Notes: generated by a model from the sequence alone, not told the origin. Positions 39,101-49,957 are shown, counted from the stretch's first letter. The stretch: DNA of 64,000 bases from Tetramitus jugosus (GCA_937625935.1 OW569345.1:186001-250000), one strand, 5' to 3'. Made by a program: numbers and translations.

Positions 39101-42100
39101 CCATCAACATTGAGGTTCTCCAACACTGAATCATGGAAGAAGGGTAGCTCATCATTTGATTACACATTGAATGATGGCAAATCTCAAAGTTCAAGCACTA
39201 TATCTGTTGAAGTTTACAACAATGTTCCAGTGGCCGGTTCAATCTCACTTGAAGTTGAACCAGATTATTTATTATCTGGAATAGACATAGATGCTGTCGC
39301 TGCGTCATCTGATGATGACCCTGAAGACTCTTCTCACATTTATCTTGTCGATGTGTATCCGAGTGGTAGTGTAAGTGGTGCAGCCACAGTTGTGGATGGG
39401 AAAATTCACTATCAACCAAATGTGGGCAGTGTTGGTACTGATATATTCATATTTGTCATCAGTGACGGTCTTGACACTGCTACTGGTGTTTTGACGGTTA
39501 CTATTAATTATGTTGCGGTTACGGCCCAGGATAAGTTCTATACCTTCCATTGGAGAAGCATTCAATCAGGCGTAGCTCTAAATTTAACTTCAACTCTCCC
39601 TGACAATATGAACCTGGAATCTATCAAGACCAATCCTCCAGCAGGGCATAGTCTGACGCTCCAAGACACCAAGATGGCTTTTTTCACACCTATCCAAAAG
39701 TTTATTGGTCAGGTAAAATTTGAAGTGTACTACACCGATGGAGTTACACAGGATGTTATATCAGTTACGGTAACAATTACGAACACAGCCCCAACCGCTC
39801 AAGCTAAACAAGTATCAGGACACTGGAGAACTTTGCTCAATTCTGCTTATGGTGGCTTCGATGTTCTCACTGGATGTAGCGACATCAACGGTGATAGCAT
39901 TGCACTTGTTTCTACGTCAATGACTAAGGGGTCAGGAAGCGTTTCTATGTCTGACAGATATGTAGTATATCTTGCTGGATCTCCAGTAAATGGCCTGGCC
40001 TTCGTGGGATCTGGAATCCAATTCAAGTACACGATCACCGACTCAATTCAAAATTCAACAGCATTGGTTGATCTGACAATTACGAACACCCCACCAGTGC
40101 CAATCCCCCAGACTTACACTGTTCATTGGAGTGATTACTCATCTGGAATGTTGCTGGATGTTGCAAAGGATGCTACTGATGCTAACAATGATCCTATTTC
40201 GTTATACTCTTTGGGTTCCGTAACTCCATCAAGTGCAGTATCATCCCTCACTCTTCAAAATGGAAAGGCTCTTATCACAGGAGTTCCACCATCAAGCTTG
40301 ATAGATAGCTCCTTTAACTTTGTTTACTCCGTCTCCGATGGTGCATCTATCGGTCAACAGACCGCAACAATTCATATTATCAATACTCCTCCTGTGGCTA
40401 ATAATCTATCTCCATCTGTACACTGGAGAGGCAATGCATCATTGGTTGTCACGCAAGCATCTACTGACGGAGATACCATCAGTATTGTTTCGTTCTCCTC
40501 TGATCAAGGATCAACATCAGGTAGAATTGTTGCTTCTGGATTCACTCTAGCGTATACTCCACCAGCAAATTTCCACGGAAAAGAAATCGTCACATACACT
40601 ATCTCTGATGGTATTCAAACTACAGTTGGAGTTGCAAATATCTCTGTGTATAATAATGCTCCAATCACTAAGGATTACACAGCCAGTGGTCACTGGAATA
40701 CAGTAACATCATTTACGTTCCCCGCATTAGCAGATGCATTGGATTCAGATGATTTGGACGCGGGTCACTTGCAAATTCTTAATCAATTTGATGGTCTGAA
40801 TGGAGATTTGGTCGCCTTATCCAATGGTGTAATATCTGTCACCCCGAGCGACACAAGCAAAACCTTAGGAACCCTCACAATTACATACTATGTAACAGAT
40901 GGGCAAGCTGTGTCTGCAGGAAAGTTATATATTTTATTGACCAACACAGCTCCCGTTGCCTCGAATAAGAACATCACCATTTCGAGAGTGTATGGACAAA
41001 GTACGTACACACTTACTGGAAGCAATTCATTGATGGTTCTTCCTCCTCAAGATTCAGAAGGAGACTCTCTCACTCTGGGAGTCATTTCTGGAGGACAGAA
41101 GACATCTAACTTTGATGTCACTGTGAGCATTCCGGAATACTTTGCTGCCACCAAGAATGTTGAATTTATTTACAATGATGGACTAGCCAACTCAAACAAA
41201 GCTATTGCATACGTCCGCTTTACAAACAGCCCTCCTGTGTGTCAAAATTCGACAATCACACTAGCAAAAGGAGAAACCAAGAGCGTGACGGTTCAGTGTG
41301 CGGATGCAAACGGAGATCCAATTTCTATCTCGGCTGGTACTCTACCAAGTGGTTTGACTCTTGCCACAGGAGGAATATTCTCCTTCACTGCTCCAACAGG
41401 AACAAAGGTGTCTTATGCTATCCCATTTATTGGCACTGATGGAGTGGGTGCCACCGGAAGTGCATACTTAAACATCAGAGTCTCAAGTCAAATACCTGTT
41501 GCCAACGACTATAGCTGGAATATTCTGGCAAGAAGAGATACAAAGGACTATTCCCTTAATTATTTGACGGCTTCAGGTGCCAATGATCCTGATGGTGATG
41601 TTCTATCATTCTCGATCGTATCTCACACTTGCACGAATGCACAGTTCGTCTCAATTAGTGGTAACACTCTCTCTTTTTCTCGTCCATACACATTCTCAAC
41701 TGGTACGTGCGAAATTTATGTCAAATCTACTGATTATGACACCGATAGTATTACCAAGACTGTTTTTGTGAATCTCACAACATCTGGTTTAGTCGGAGTA
41801 GGAAGAAGCATCACTGTGTCAAAACAAGAGGGAGCTTTCTTCACAATGACAGAATCTGACATCATGATCAATGACTATGATCCTTTGGGTGGTACTCTGG
41901 TATTCACTGCTTTCTACGTCAGTAGTGGTGATGGTTGCTCTTCTGCAAGTCCTCCATCCAACGGCTTCTGTGGAAACGTATCTCCATACTCTCCCTCAGC
42001 AGGAACTTGGAGATTAAGTCAAGCTTCCACTGATTGTCAAACTCAGCGCTTCAGATATCAATTCACATCCGCACAAGATCCATCTCAAATTGCCTATGCT

Positions 42101-43405
42101 ATTCTTGATGTCCGATTCACGGATTGCATTTGCAAGAAACCTCTTGACATTGTGTTCGTTCTAGATGGATCTGGCTCTGTTACATTGACAAACTTCAACT
42201 TGATGACGAAGTTTTTGAAAGATATTGTCGCCCCATTAGATATCGGTAGTGGAAACACTCAGACCCAAGTGGGTATTCTAGTGTTTAATTCTGGTATTGC
42301 AAGTCAATTCGCTCTTTCGAGCTCTAGAACAAGTGTCGATCAAGCTATCAGTTCATTGACCTATCCAAGAGGTAATACCAATATTAGAAGCGCCGTTCTG
42401 AGAGCTGAACAACTTCTCTTGGCTGGTAGAAGCGGTGTGTCAAAGATGATTATTACTATTTTCGATGGAGAACCAAACACTCCATGCGGCTGTGATGAAT
42501 GTGCAGTAGCTCCTGAAATTATTCAACTGGCAAAGTGTAACAGTACCCGCTACCCAGCTCGAACATGTGCCCATTGTAACGCTGACAGTCCGTTGAAGTG
42601 CAACCCTTGTAGTGATGTTTTGAGTGAAACAAAGAGAATTAATGCTCGAAAACCAGGAAATGCTCTGGGTTACTGGAGAGTTATGTCCATTGGCGTTGGT
42701 CCATACTTGAGTAATCCATCTGCTAAGGAGTTGATTCGAGATTTATCCTATGATCAAAATTTATCCTTGTCCGTCGATTGGACTCAACTGAGCACCGTTG
42801 TGTCAACTATCCAATCACAGAGTTGTGATCTTGTGGACACATCTACCCCATCCTCTCTATTCCAAGAAAGCACTGACATTTTCGCATATTGTGGTCAAAT
42901 CATTGGTCTAGCCACCAGTACCTCCTATTTGTGGACATCAAAAGCTAGTGATTCCCTCAAGTTCACCAACAATGAGTTCAATCCAAGTGATAGTAGAGGA
43001 AATCTGTTCCAGATTACCAATTGTGGTGCCTTTGGTGCAAAGTTAGCGCTTCAATCCTCTGCTAGTAAGACTTTTAGTTTGTGGAGCTTGCAGACGCAAA
43101 AGTATGTAGACGGCTCAAACTCTCTGTCCGCGTCATCTTCCACCCCTAGCACTACAACATATTACTTTGCTTCGGATACCAATTTCCCAAACACAAATGT
43201 ACCAACTTGGGTGTACTTGACGATCCAAACGAGTAGCTCTCGATCTTTCTATGGAACCGATCAGCTCACAATTTCTAAAAAGTCAGAAAGCCCATACTAT
43301 TTGCTTTCAGTCTCGTACAATGACATTGCCTATCGAGTTGGTTTGCCTGCTGCTTCAGCCTTCCCTACTCCCATAACAAACACAGCCCAAACAGGTGCCA
43401 ATTAA
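36152..43405 (+). CDS. Giant type II membrane protein: tandem cadherin/VCBS-like repeats plus vWA domain, candidate adhesin
   Basis: 2417 aa in one exon. A single hydrophobic span lies at residues about 32-57 (GIVVTSVVVIATAAVVVLIA) and there is no second span at the C-terminus, so most of the protein should be extracellular or lumenal. Residues 60-1980 are about 20 Ig/cadherin-like repeats of 95-100 residues with the pattern N-(T/S)-x-P-V-A-x-D...LSND-D-DGD-L...G-x-x-(F/Y)-x-Y-x-(V/I)-(S/T)-D-G; the acidic loops look like calcium sites. Eight repeats open with a His-Trp motif (IHWRS, MHWRS, FHWRS, GHWRT). At about 2000 a von Willebrand A domain starts with a MIDAS motif, VLDGSGSV, and carries a Cys-rich insert. 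About 180 residues without clear homology end it. The repeats resemble large bacterial adhesins. Cell-surface adhesion is inferred. Confidence 0.85.
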   Translation: MDDNVIITSSQQTVASKAANVSLLKLGTVGQTVLGIVVTSVVVIATAAVVVLIAIGVGYQPPVAKPDAITIHKTDTVSIFPLVNDKDPKGASLALTRLYRPKYGTLTMSTDRKSVIYTPNGVYAGQDIFEYIVSNDKLSATSYVNITILNHVPECLDFNIAVSRNSKNNAYSLFELEQGGLSILDLDGDELFLESITQPSAGGSAHFDNKTLFYTPLFQATGTDTLVYVVTDKNDTCSGTITFELKNDAPVAQVDAYRVRKNHVYTFDILANDYDLNGDPISITYLGYSRGNTLLNDNATLVEYWALPTTDPYYDSIEYQISDYEPLSSTSFATIEVYNMPPTAFNKTVTISKNTANNRIDLDYRDVDEFDVLTASIIREPQYGSGQLSVTKETKQVLYAGETWFSVDNNFYHLMYTPNKNSDKDDVVQFQVTDSYDTSTAFVNIIVENSPPVANDDHANCSRNHDVDINVVANDNDVDGDLIELVFSTTITTTNGGKVTKVSDKILRYTAPSQYVGIDSFTYTIRDIVQTPSKSLSASASVLINVYNEAPIAKDDSATVLKLKTVSIPVLSNDADPNGDPLTITSVSAPSTGSSNIVINGRNVQFTADRTVGRVLFTYVISDDLGLTSTATVTVDVTNTAPVALNDIASTRWNRSITIAPLSNDVDADGDTLNIASFTSPTSGSVTQSSGSAFLYTPINGFVGVDSFTYYVTDSDTSSANPATITVYVNNTAPVTVTDTASIHWRSPTGVTIDVLSNDSDSDGDALYVKSVSAASRGSSSIVTLSSGKLGVKYVPSNQLGIDSFTYVASDWNKNTPGTITVSVTNTKPVAIDDTYSMHWRSNNMTFNILSNDQDANSDPISISSTILNVSPSNIGSAIILSSSTGTVRFTATDLGSCSFTYSVTDGAEVSVNPATVRITVTNANTPSTSPISRTIHWRTLDTDGFTEFFVYNTVKDLDGDVLSLSASNPTNGHVVVNSVQDSPSTLRFSNTESWKKGSSSFDYTLNDGKSQSSSTISVEVYNNVPVAGSISLEVEPDYLLSGIDIDAVAASSDDDPEDSSHIYLVDVYPSGSVSGAATVVDGKIHYQPNVGSVGTDIFIFVISDGLDTATGVLTVTINYVAVTAQDKFYTFHWRSIQSGVALNLTSTLPDNMNLESIKTNPPAGHSLTLQDTKMAFFTPIQKFIGQVKFEVYYTDGVTQDVISVTVTITNTAPTAQAKQVSGHWRTLLNSAYGGFDVLTGCSDINGDSIALVSTSMTKGSGSVSMSDRYVVYLAGSPVNGLAFVGSGIQFKYTITDSIQNSTALVDLTITNTPPVPIPQTYTVHWSDYSSGMLLDVAKDATDANNDPISLYSLGSVTPSSAVSSLTLQNGKALITGVPPSSLIDSSFNFVYSVSDGASIGQQTATIHIINTPPVANNLSPSVHWRGNASLVVTQASTDGDTISIVSFSSDQGSTSGRIVASGFTLAYTPPANFHGKEIVTYTISDGIQTTVGVANISVYNNAPITKDYTASGHWNTVTSFTFPALADALDSDDLDAGHLQILNQFDGLNGDLVALSNGVISVTPSDTSKTLGTLTITYYVTDGQAVSAGKLYILLTNTAPVASNKNITISRVYGQSTYTLTGSNSLMVLPPQDSEGDSLTLGVISGGQKTSNFDVTVSIPEYFAATKNVEFIYNDGLANSNKAIAYVRFTNSPPVCQNSTITLAKGETKSVTVQCADANGDPISISAGTLPSGLTLATGGIFSFTAPTGTKVSYAIPFIGTDGVGATGSAYLNIRVSSQIPVANDYSWNILARRDTKDYSLNYLTASGANDPDGDVLSFSIVSHTCTNAQFVSISGNTLSFSRPYTFSTGTCEIYVKSTDYDTDSITKTVFVNLTTSGLVGVGRSITVSKQEGAFFTMTESDIMINDYDPLGGTLVFTAFYVSSGDGCSSASPPSNGFCGNVSPYSPSAGTWRLSQASTDCQTQRFRYQFTSAQDPSQIAYAILDVRFTDCICKKPLDIVFVLDGSGSVTLTNFNLMTKFLKDIVAPLDIGSGNTQTQVGILVFNSGIASQFALSSSRTSVDQAISSLTYPRGNTNIRSAVLRAEQLLLAGRSGVSKMIITIFDGEPNTPCGCDECAVAPEIIQLAKCNSTRYPARTCAHCNADSPLKCNPCSDVLSETKRINARKPGNALGYWRVMSIGVGPYLSNPSAKELIRDLSYDQNLSLSVDWTQLSTVVSTIQSQSCDLVDTSTPSSLFQESTDIFAYCGQIIGLATSTSYLWTSKASDSLKFTNNEFNPSDSRGNLFQITNCGAFGAKLALQSSASKTFSLWSLQTQKYVDGSNSLSASSSTPSTTTYYFASDTNFPNTNVPTWVYLTIQTSSSRSFYGTDQLTISKKSESPYYLLSVSYNDIAYRVGLPAASAFPTPITNTAQTGAN

Positions 43406-44452
43406 TAACACCAATAAAATTTTCCATAAACTTTTCGGGCGAAAGAATGTTTTTTAATTGTGAGAAGAGGCATTAATTGATCCTTCTGTTTGAGGGAAGG
43501 TCCTTAGTTTTTCCAAAGGATACTGCCAAGAGAGTGTCTGTGCCCAAGTTTTGTGCTTCAAGAGAAACTTTGGACTCGACAAATTCAAGGTCAATACAGA
43601 TTTACCAGGCAGATGATCAAAGTGGCTTCTCAAAGCGTCTTCATGATCTATCTTTCCTCTCAGATGCCTACTGTTGGTTCACTCTCGTCAATCGTTGGCA
43701 CATTATGGTTTCAATAGTTCTTCTCTGTTAATAATAATCTGATTTTTCAAGTCTGGCAACAGTTTTGCGATGGAACATGAGGAAATGAAAAGAAGAATAT
43801 TCGTTTCCTCAATCTGTTGTCTGTGTCACCATTTTCATCCTATCAATACTTCAGCCAATTGAATGGTCAGGGACAATCATCTGTTTAATTTTAGGAGCAT
43901 TGACGAGTCCTTCTAGATGTTTCCAATCCGGTACCAGCACCTACTACACCTACATGTTCATCTGTGCAACGTGTATCATCGGACTCCGCAACTACCAATT
44001 CCTCTCCAGGCTCTCCAGTCCGTTGCAGCACTGCGATTCAAAAGTCCAATCTCTGGTTGGTATCAGCATTATTATCGTCATCATGACTCACCACCTAGCT
44101 CTATCCTCATTTCCCCATCCTCCACTAGTGTTATGCTTGCAACTGTGTTTGCCTCTACTGTGGTCATCTGTTCGTTGCATCTTTCTTCACTCAGTGTCAT
44201 TTGATGCAGGCGCGAATTCCAAAGGTTTCCTTCCTTCTAAGACGGACTCCCGTACATCTCCTAGATCATCATGTTATGATAGTAATATGTGCAAGCGCCA
44301 CCACTAGTTTTTGTTCTCGTTCTGTTTTGGAAGCAAATGTCCGCTAATTTTTTCCGACCAAAAATCTCAAAACACAAATCAACAACGAACAAACAGACAG
44401 ACAAGAACAAGAGCGATTTGTTGTTGTTGTATTATTATTATTATTATTATTG
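43406..44452. other. 1-kb gene gap with possible decayed membrane-protein remnants
   Basis: AATAAA at 43412-43417 follows the giant gene. Beyond it, two open stretches look more than random: 43477-43731 (ending WHIMVSIVLLC) and a frame at about 43795-44307 that reads VVCVTIFILSILQPIEWSGT, TIICLILGAL and TYMFICATCIIGL, like membrane spans. Neither has a good start or a recognisable domain, and different frames look best in different parts. This may be a pseudogene or an unannotated intron-containing gene; I cannot build a model. Confidence 0.3.
44418..44451 (+). repeat. (TTG)n(ATT)n microsatellite just before the TRAPPC8 start
   Basis: Four TTG units run into about seven ATT units and end one or two bases before the ATG at 44453. 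It probably lies in the 5' UTR. Confidence 0.8.
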
Positions 44453-47400
44453 ATGGACCCTCAATCATTTGAACAATTCGTGAGCAAGACATTCTCACCC
44501 GTTGTTCTTGTGAGATCAACACCACAAGTCGAACAAATATGCATGAGAAATCAATTGTCGTTCATCGATTTGCTCAAACCTCACGAATCAATCAACAAAG
44601 AATGTAAGTAGTGTAAATGAAGAAGCTTTACCCTTTTTTCTTCAGAACAACAATTGACACGTTCCATCAAAAACTCAATGATCATATGTGTGCAAACACG
44701 CCACTACTTTTTTTATTGTTGGTGAAAATTTTTGTTATTTTTTTTTCTTCATGCTGATGCGATGAGCAGTGTACACGAGAACAGTGAAAGAATATGAGAC
44801 GTATCCCGTGAAGAATTTTCAAATCCGTTTCAAGACAATGGACGAGTTGAGTGTCGAGTATGGAAAAGATGGTGACAATATGGTGATTCAACACAATGAA
44901 ATTCAAAAAAAGATGAAGCACAATGATCTCTATTTGCAACATGTTGTTTCAGAGTCGTATGACTTGAAGAGAGATGAGAGTTCATTGACACCAGCATTGG
45001 ACGATGAAGATCGATTGATGAATCAGATGAAACAAGGTTTGTTGTGGTTGTTTTTTGCTGTTGCTATTGTTGTTGTTGTTGAGTGATGAGTGAAGGTGTA
45101 GCTAACGATTTGAACAATCACTGTTTTTATTGTTGTTATTTGTGTGTGCGTGAATGGAATGATTATGTGTGTGTGTACATGTTGAATATGGTTCGCAGGC
45201 ATTAATTTTACACCTTGGTTCGATCGATACAAGGAAGAATTCTTCTCTGGTGTCTACATGTCGGATCATGAGACATGGGAGCATCCTGTTGCGTGCATTA
45301 CTGCTGTTGCGAGCACTGATCCTGATCCTGTCAGAGCTCACCGTGAATTGTACAATATGGAAAAACCACCAAGGCTCTTCAATGACCGAATGGTTGATCC
45401 TGATTTGTGTAGATTTTATGTGTTGATACATGATGCATCCACAGGCTCTGACAACCAAGCGAGACTTCATCTGAGAAAGATGACTGAGGCATTCGGTGCA
45501 ACATGTTGTCGATTGTTACAGATTAACTCTGGAAGTGGAGATACTGCCGTAAACGATATCTGGACCAGAAGTCAATCACGAAGAGATGAATACAATAAGC
45601 GATTAATGGGAGTAGATCTTTCCAACGCTGGCAAATATTTATCATTGCACGACATGTCCTATATTGCGTCACTGGTGGACGAACTAGTCACAAACGGTAT
45701 CATACCTCACTTGGAGAGAAAAATTAAGAATATTAATCTCACGATCGCATCCAAGAAGAAGGGTATTTCCGGTGCACTTTCCACATGGTTCAGAAAAAAG
45801 AAGGATGATGTATCTCCTTCTGGACGTTACTCGTACGCTAGTTCTGAAATTCAACTCAGAAAGATGGCTGACTATTGCTTCTTATTGAGAGATTACGACT
45901 CAGCACTGACGACATACAAATTGGCAGCATCCGAATTTAAGAACAATAAGCAAGATATGAAGCACTATGCAGGAGCAAATGAATTTATCGCAATTAGTAC
46001 ATTATTTGTCAATCAGTCGTTGATCACTGGTGTGACGAGTCAGATACGAAAAGAAGTTGATCAGGCATTCGAACTCGCGTTGAGCAATTATTCATTGATT
46101 GGAGAACCAAAATTTGCGCTAAGATGTGCCTTGTTTGCTGCCGTGAGCGCCAAAGCGAGAGGAGATTACAAGCGTGCAACCGATATTTTCTCGAGAGCTA
46201 TCAATATAGAAAAGACAAATAATTTGTTGAATGCGCTGTTGTGCGAGCAAACTGCCTATGCCCATTTGTTCACTCAAACGCCAAAGAGTCAAATCAGAAA
46301 ATTTGCTCTATTTATCATGCTTGCAGGTCAAAAGTATTATCATGTCGATATGGACACTAAAGCCTTGATGCAACAACAATCCAACACCGAACAAAATATC
46401 GAACCATCAAAGTACAAGGTATCACACCATGCCTACAGATGCTATCGAATAGCGCTTCAAGTCCACTATAGCCGAGATTGGTCAGTCATATTCGAGCACA
46501 TGAGTGGCCTCATGGGTGATCTCTCTCTTGAAATGACTAACAACGGTTCTGCTTCCACTGATGCCGAACGGATTAAGTTCTTAAGAGACAGTATCCAATT
46601 CCTGCATGACTTTGTTGGAGGATGTAACATATCTGGAAAAAGTAGCAGTCTACAAGGACCAGAACAACAGAAACAAAACATGAAAAAGTTCCTATCGATC
46701 ATCAGTACATTCATGCACCAGACATCTGAACAAAACAAATCTCCACTCGATTCACCTCTGCAACTTCCTGAAATCAATACCAAGAACTTTAGAATACTCA
46801 TGAATCAATATGGAAATATGCCAAGTTATGTGAATGAATATCCAAGGGGAGAATGGCGTGCGATGGAAGAATCATTCATTAGAAGTACTAGACCGTATCA
46901 TGTCTTTGCATGGGACAGAAACAATAGTGCTTACAAGGAACCCACTGCAATCTTTGAGCCAATCTTTGTTGAAATTTCTGTTAAGAATGTGCTGTATATA
47001 CCAATCCGAGTCTCAAAGTTGTGTTTGATTGCATCGTTCACACCAGCGAAACCAATAGAAGAAGACTCCGAAAACAAGGACAAAGGATACAAAGTCATCC
47101 CAGAAGAAATTGTGATGAAACCAGGTCAAATACAAACAATCCGTCTGTCTATTATTCCAACCGCAGAGGGAGAACTAAAAATTCAAGGTGTTAGTTGGTC
47201 ACTCGAAAATGTGATCGAAGGTATTAAGTATTTTGAGACCAAGGGTCGCCGTCTCAATGAAACCTCTGCACAAAGAACAAAGGTCATGTATGAAGCAGAT
47301 AATCGCTCGACAATGAGGGTCATTGGAAATATGCCATTGTTGGATGTAGAACTTCAAAATCCACCTAATGAGCTCTATCAAGGACAACTGCACAGATCCA

Positions 47401-48959
47401 ATATGATCATCAAAAATGTTGGTTCGATGGGTCTTCAGAAGCTCAAGATGAAAATGAGTCATCCTCAATTTATTGCATTTAATCCTAATATGGACCAGGG
47501 AGAGAGCGCTGACAGAGATGCAGACTACTCTGTGAGTGCCATAGCCGATGAAAAATTCCAGAGAGATGTGTCAGTTGTTGATCTTAGTCCATATATTGGT
47601 GATGTGCTGGCTCCGAATGAGCATGTGTCTATTCCTCTTTATTTCAGAGGTACGCACTGTGGCTCATTCAACATCAAATTCCTATTCTATTATGAACCTG
47701 AACTGGTCAATGATTTGATGAAGTTCAGACTGCACAAACTGCAAAGCTGCCTCCAAGTGAATGAATCATTGGCTCTGCATTATTTCTCCCAACCAAGTTC
47801 TGTTCAGTTACACGATGAAGAAGAATTCGTCTTGGGAATAACTGCAACCAATCAAAGAAAATTCTCAATTCCCCCATCGCAACTAATGATGAATGAGATT
47901 GAAGATATGAAGATTCAATTGCATCAGATTACAGCTGTGAGTCCAGGTTGGTCCTTGACGCCATTAAATTTTGTGCCTGGGCAAGTCACTCAGAATACTG
48001 TAGATCTGGCACCGAGCGAGTCCACTACCTTGTACTTTAAGATTGGGCGAATCAATAAGAGTGAAATCGCCGATAAGCACAACCTGGACAGCGACAATCA
48101 ATACTTGTATCATGGAAATTTATTCTTGCAGGAAGATAGTCGAAGTAAGCATGCTGTCTCTATTTCCAGCTACCCTCACTTGGACATGTTGTATAGAGAA
48201 TGCGTGCCAATGGCCAATCCAATCGATCTAGACAGCGAAACACCAACCATTCCGAGCTATATGAACAACAGTTATCCATTTTTGAAGCCTCAGGGATTGG
48301 CAATTGCTGTATCATGGGCAACGAACACGGGAAAGATTATTGGCCAATCACATATTTTGAACACTGGATTTCTGCCTGAAAAGAATATTCCCATCCAAAT
48401 GCATCCAAACAGTAACAATCCAAGCTCACGAGGTCCCAACAGCTTATGTCCCATTTATGTTTCACTGCATTACAACGATGTTGTGCACCACAAGTTCTCC
48501 TCATCAAATATGGACGATACTCTGGAGCAACCTATCCTCACTCTGCCTATTGTATTCCAACTCAGCAACATCTCTCCTGATTTGGTTTGCGATCTAACAC
48601 TGGAACTCTTGTCGCCGGATAATCCCGTGCAAACCACGGACAATTCTCTGAGATTGCCCACACAGAGTCCAAATGATGGAACAGCCACTGGTGTGACGCC
48701 AGATAGTGCATCATTCCTTTGGGTTGGCAGCACTCGCTTGAGATGCAAGAATGTTCGTCCAGCACAACAATTACGTATTCCAATCAACGCCTGCTTCTTT
48801 GGTCCAGGTAAATACAATCTGAACCAGTTTAAGCTGTATTGGAATGCAGAAGAGATCAAGGATGAGAAGGAAACTCAAGATGTCATTTTGTTGCCAAAGA
48901 AGCCAACAATCATGACTTTTACGGGTATGCAGTACTTGATGAGCATTGAAGACAAGTAG
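44453..48959 (+). CDS. TRAPPC8: TRAPPC8 (Trs85) subunit of the TRAPPIII complex
   Basis: TRAPPIII subunit that directs Rab1 activation at the ER-Golgi boundary and autophagosome sites. Three exons: 44453-44603, 44770-45036 and 45199-48959, with introns of 166 and 162 bp (GTAAGT/CAG and GGTTTG/CAG). All joins keep frame (INKELYTRTVKEY, MKQGINFTPWFDRY), giving 1392 aa. The first exon carries FSPVVLVRSTPQVEQICMRN and QLSFIDLLKP, the start typical of TRAPPC8. MEKPPRLFNDRMVDPDLCRF and HDASTGSDNQARLHLRKM lie in the TRAPP-core-binding N-terminal half. A helical-repeat region (LRKMADYCFLLRDYDSALTT) and beta-rich segments (FVEISVKNVLYIPIRVSKLC) make up the rest. It is close to the human length (1435 aa). 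Confidence 0.88.
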
Positions 48960-49549
48960 AACAAAAAAATGATCGGTCTAAATTCAAAAACCAGTTGAAG
49001 AGTATTTATTGATGGTAAAGCACCTGCTTCCCAAAACTTCATGTTGTTGATGTGTGTTCTTGTTGTTTGCATTTTTTGCGGTCAACCACGCCCTTACAAA
49101 AAAAATTTTCCTCCAACAAGAAATCTCACCACAAACAACAAGAACAATAAGGTATGAACGACCTACGCTATCACGCGCCATGATGTGGGATTCCATGCAC
49201 GAAATGACGATTAATGGAGTGTAAAACTACGCAACATCTTCTCATGATCCTATATCACAGCAAAAAAACATTTAAAAACACCACTGCAAATTCCCCAAAG
49301 CAAAATTTTCATCATTAATGAATGCCAAATGTTTATTGACATCTCATGATCATCAATCTTCTCTCACCAACAATGAGCTCCTTCAGTATTTTCGGATAAA
49401 CTTGTTGCCTCCCGATCCCCAGCACGCCCAATTGCTCATTTCGTCACCATGAGAATCGCACCGAACGGCACTTTTTTTCTTCCTGGAAAATAGTTTTCTC
49501 ACACAAACATCTTTTTTTTTCCAATTGCAAAACACAGCACATACATACA
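48960..49549. other. Intergenic region
   Basis: 590 bp between TRAPPC8 and the next plus-strand gene. The antisense open frames here are short and start at non-ATG codons or lack any resemblance. T-rich runs at 49480-49520 precede the leader of the next gene. Nothing else seen. Confidence 0.45.
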
Positions 49550-49957
49550 ATGGGTAAGAGAAGTGTTGCAAAGAGACTATTGCTCGCCGCTAGTTCTATT
49601 CAAAAATCATCCATCAGAACTGGATTGAAGATTGAGAAGGCTGTCAAGGCAACTGCTGAGAATTTGGCTGGTCCAGAATACATCAAAAGAGTCGCTGAGG
49701 CAGAAAATGAAGAAATTCTTTGCCAAAAGGCCCGTGAAGAATTTTTCAAAACACACATTGCTGCCTTGCCACGTAAGATTGACAGATTCAAGGACGAGTA
49801 CGCAGAGTTCAAGGAGAAGATCAAGAGACCTGGTGATTTGACTGTTGATGATGTGAAGGCATGGCCAGTCGTTTTGGTTATGGCTGCATTCATGTTCTGG
49901 TTCGGAAAGTCTGTCGGAAGATGGAACTTGGTTGGATTCAAATATGAAGACTTTTAA
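49550..49957 (+). CDS. Probable mitochondrial ATP synthase subunit g
   Basis: 135 aa with a basic, Arg/Ser-rich start (MGKRSVAKRLLLAASSIQKS) that could be a mitochondrial signal. A hydrophilic helical middle follows (ENEEILCQKAREEFFKTHIA, KIDRFKDEYAEFKEKIKRPG). One C-terminal membrane helix, VVLVMAAFMFWFGKSVGRWN, leads into LVGFKYEDF. The helix with GxxxG-like spacing followed by a G-(F/Y) end recalls the C-terminus of subunit g of F-type ATP synthase (MWFYVGEIIGKRGIIGY in human). The similarity is short, so other small inner-membrane proteins are possible. Strong start context (ACATACAATGG); single exon. Confidence 0.5.
   Translation: MGKRSVAKRLLLAASSIQKSSIRTGLKIEKAVKATAENLAGPEYIKRVAEAENEEILCQKAREEFFKTHIAALPRKIDRFKDEYAEFKEKIKRPGDLTVDDVKAWPVVLVMAAFMFWFGKSVGRWNLVGFKYEDF

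Noticed and set aside
36152-43405. Bacterial contamination, given the adhesin-like giant ORF
   Set aside because: The flanking genes have spliceosomal introns and are clearly eukaryotic; the repeats share this genome's Ser/Thr/Asn-rich style, and the protein has a eukaryote-like N-terminal anchor.
44438-45198. Several short ORFs read as separate small genes before TRAPPC8
   Set aside because: They join as exons 1 and 2 of TRAPPC8 with consistent phases and family similarity.
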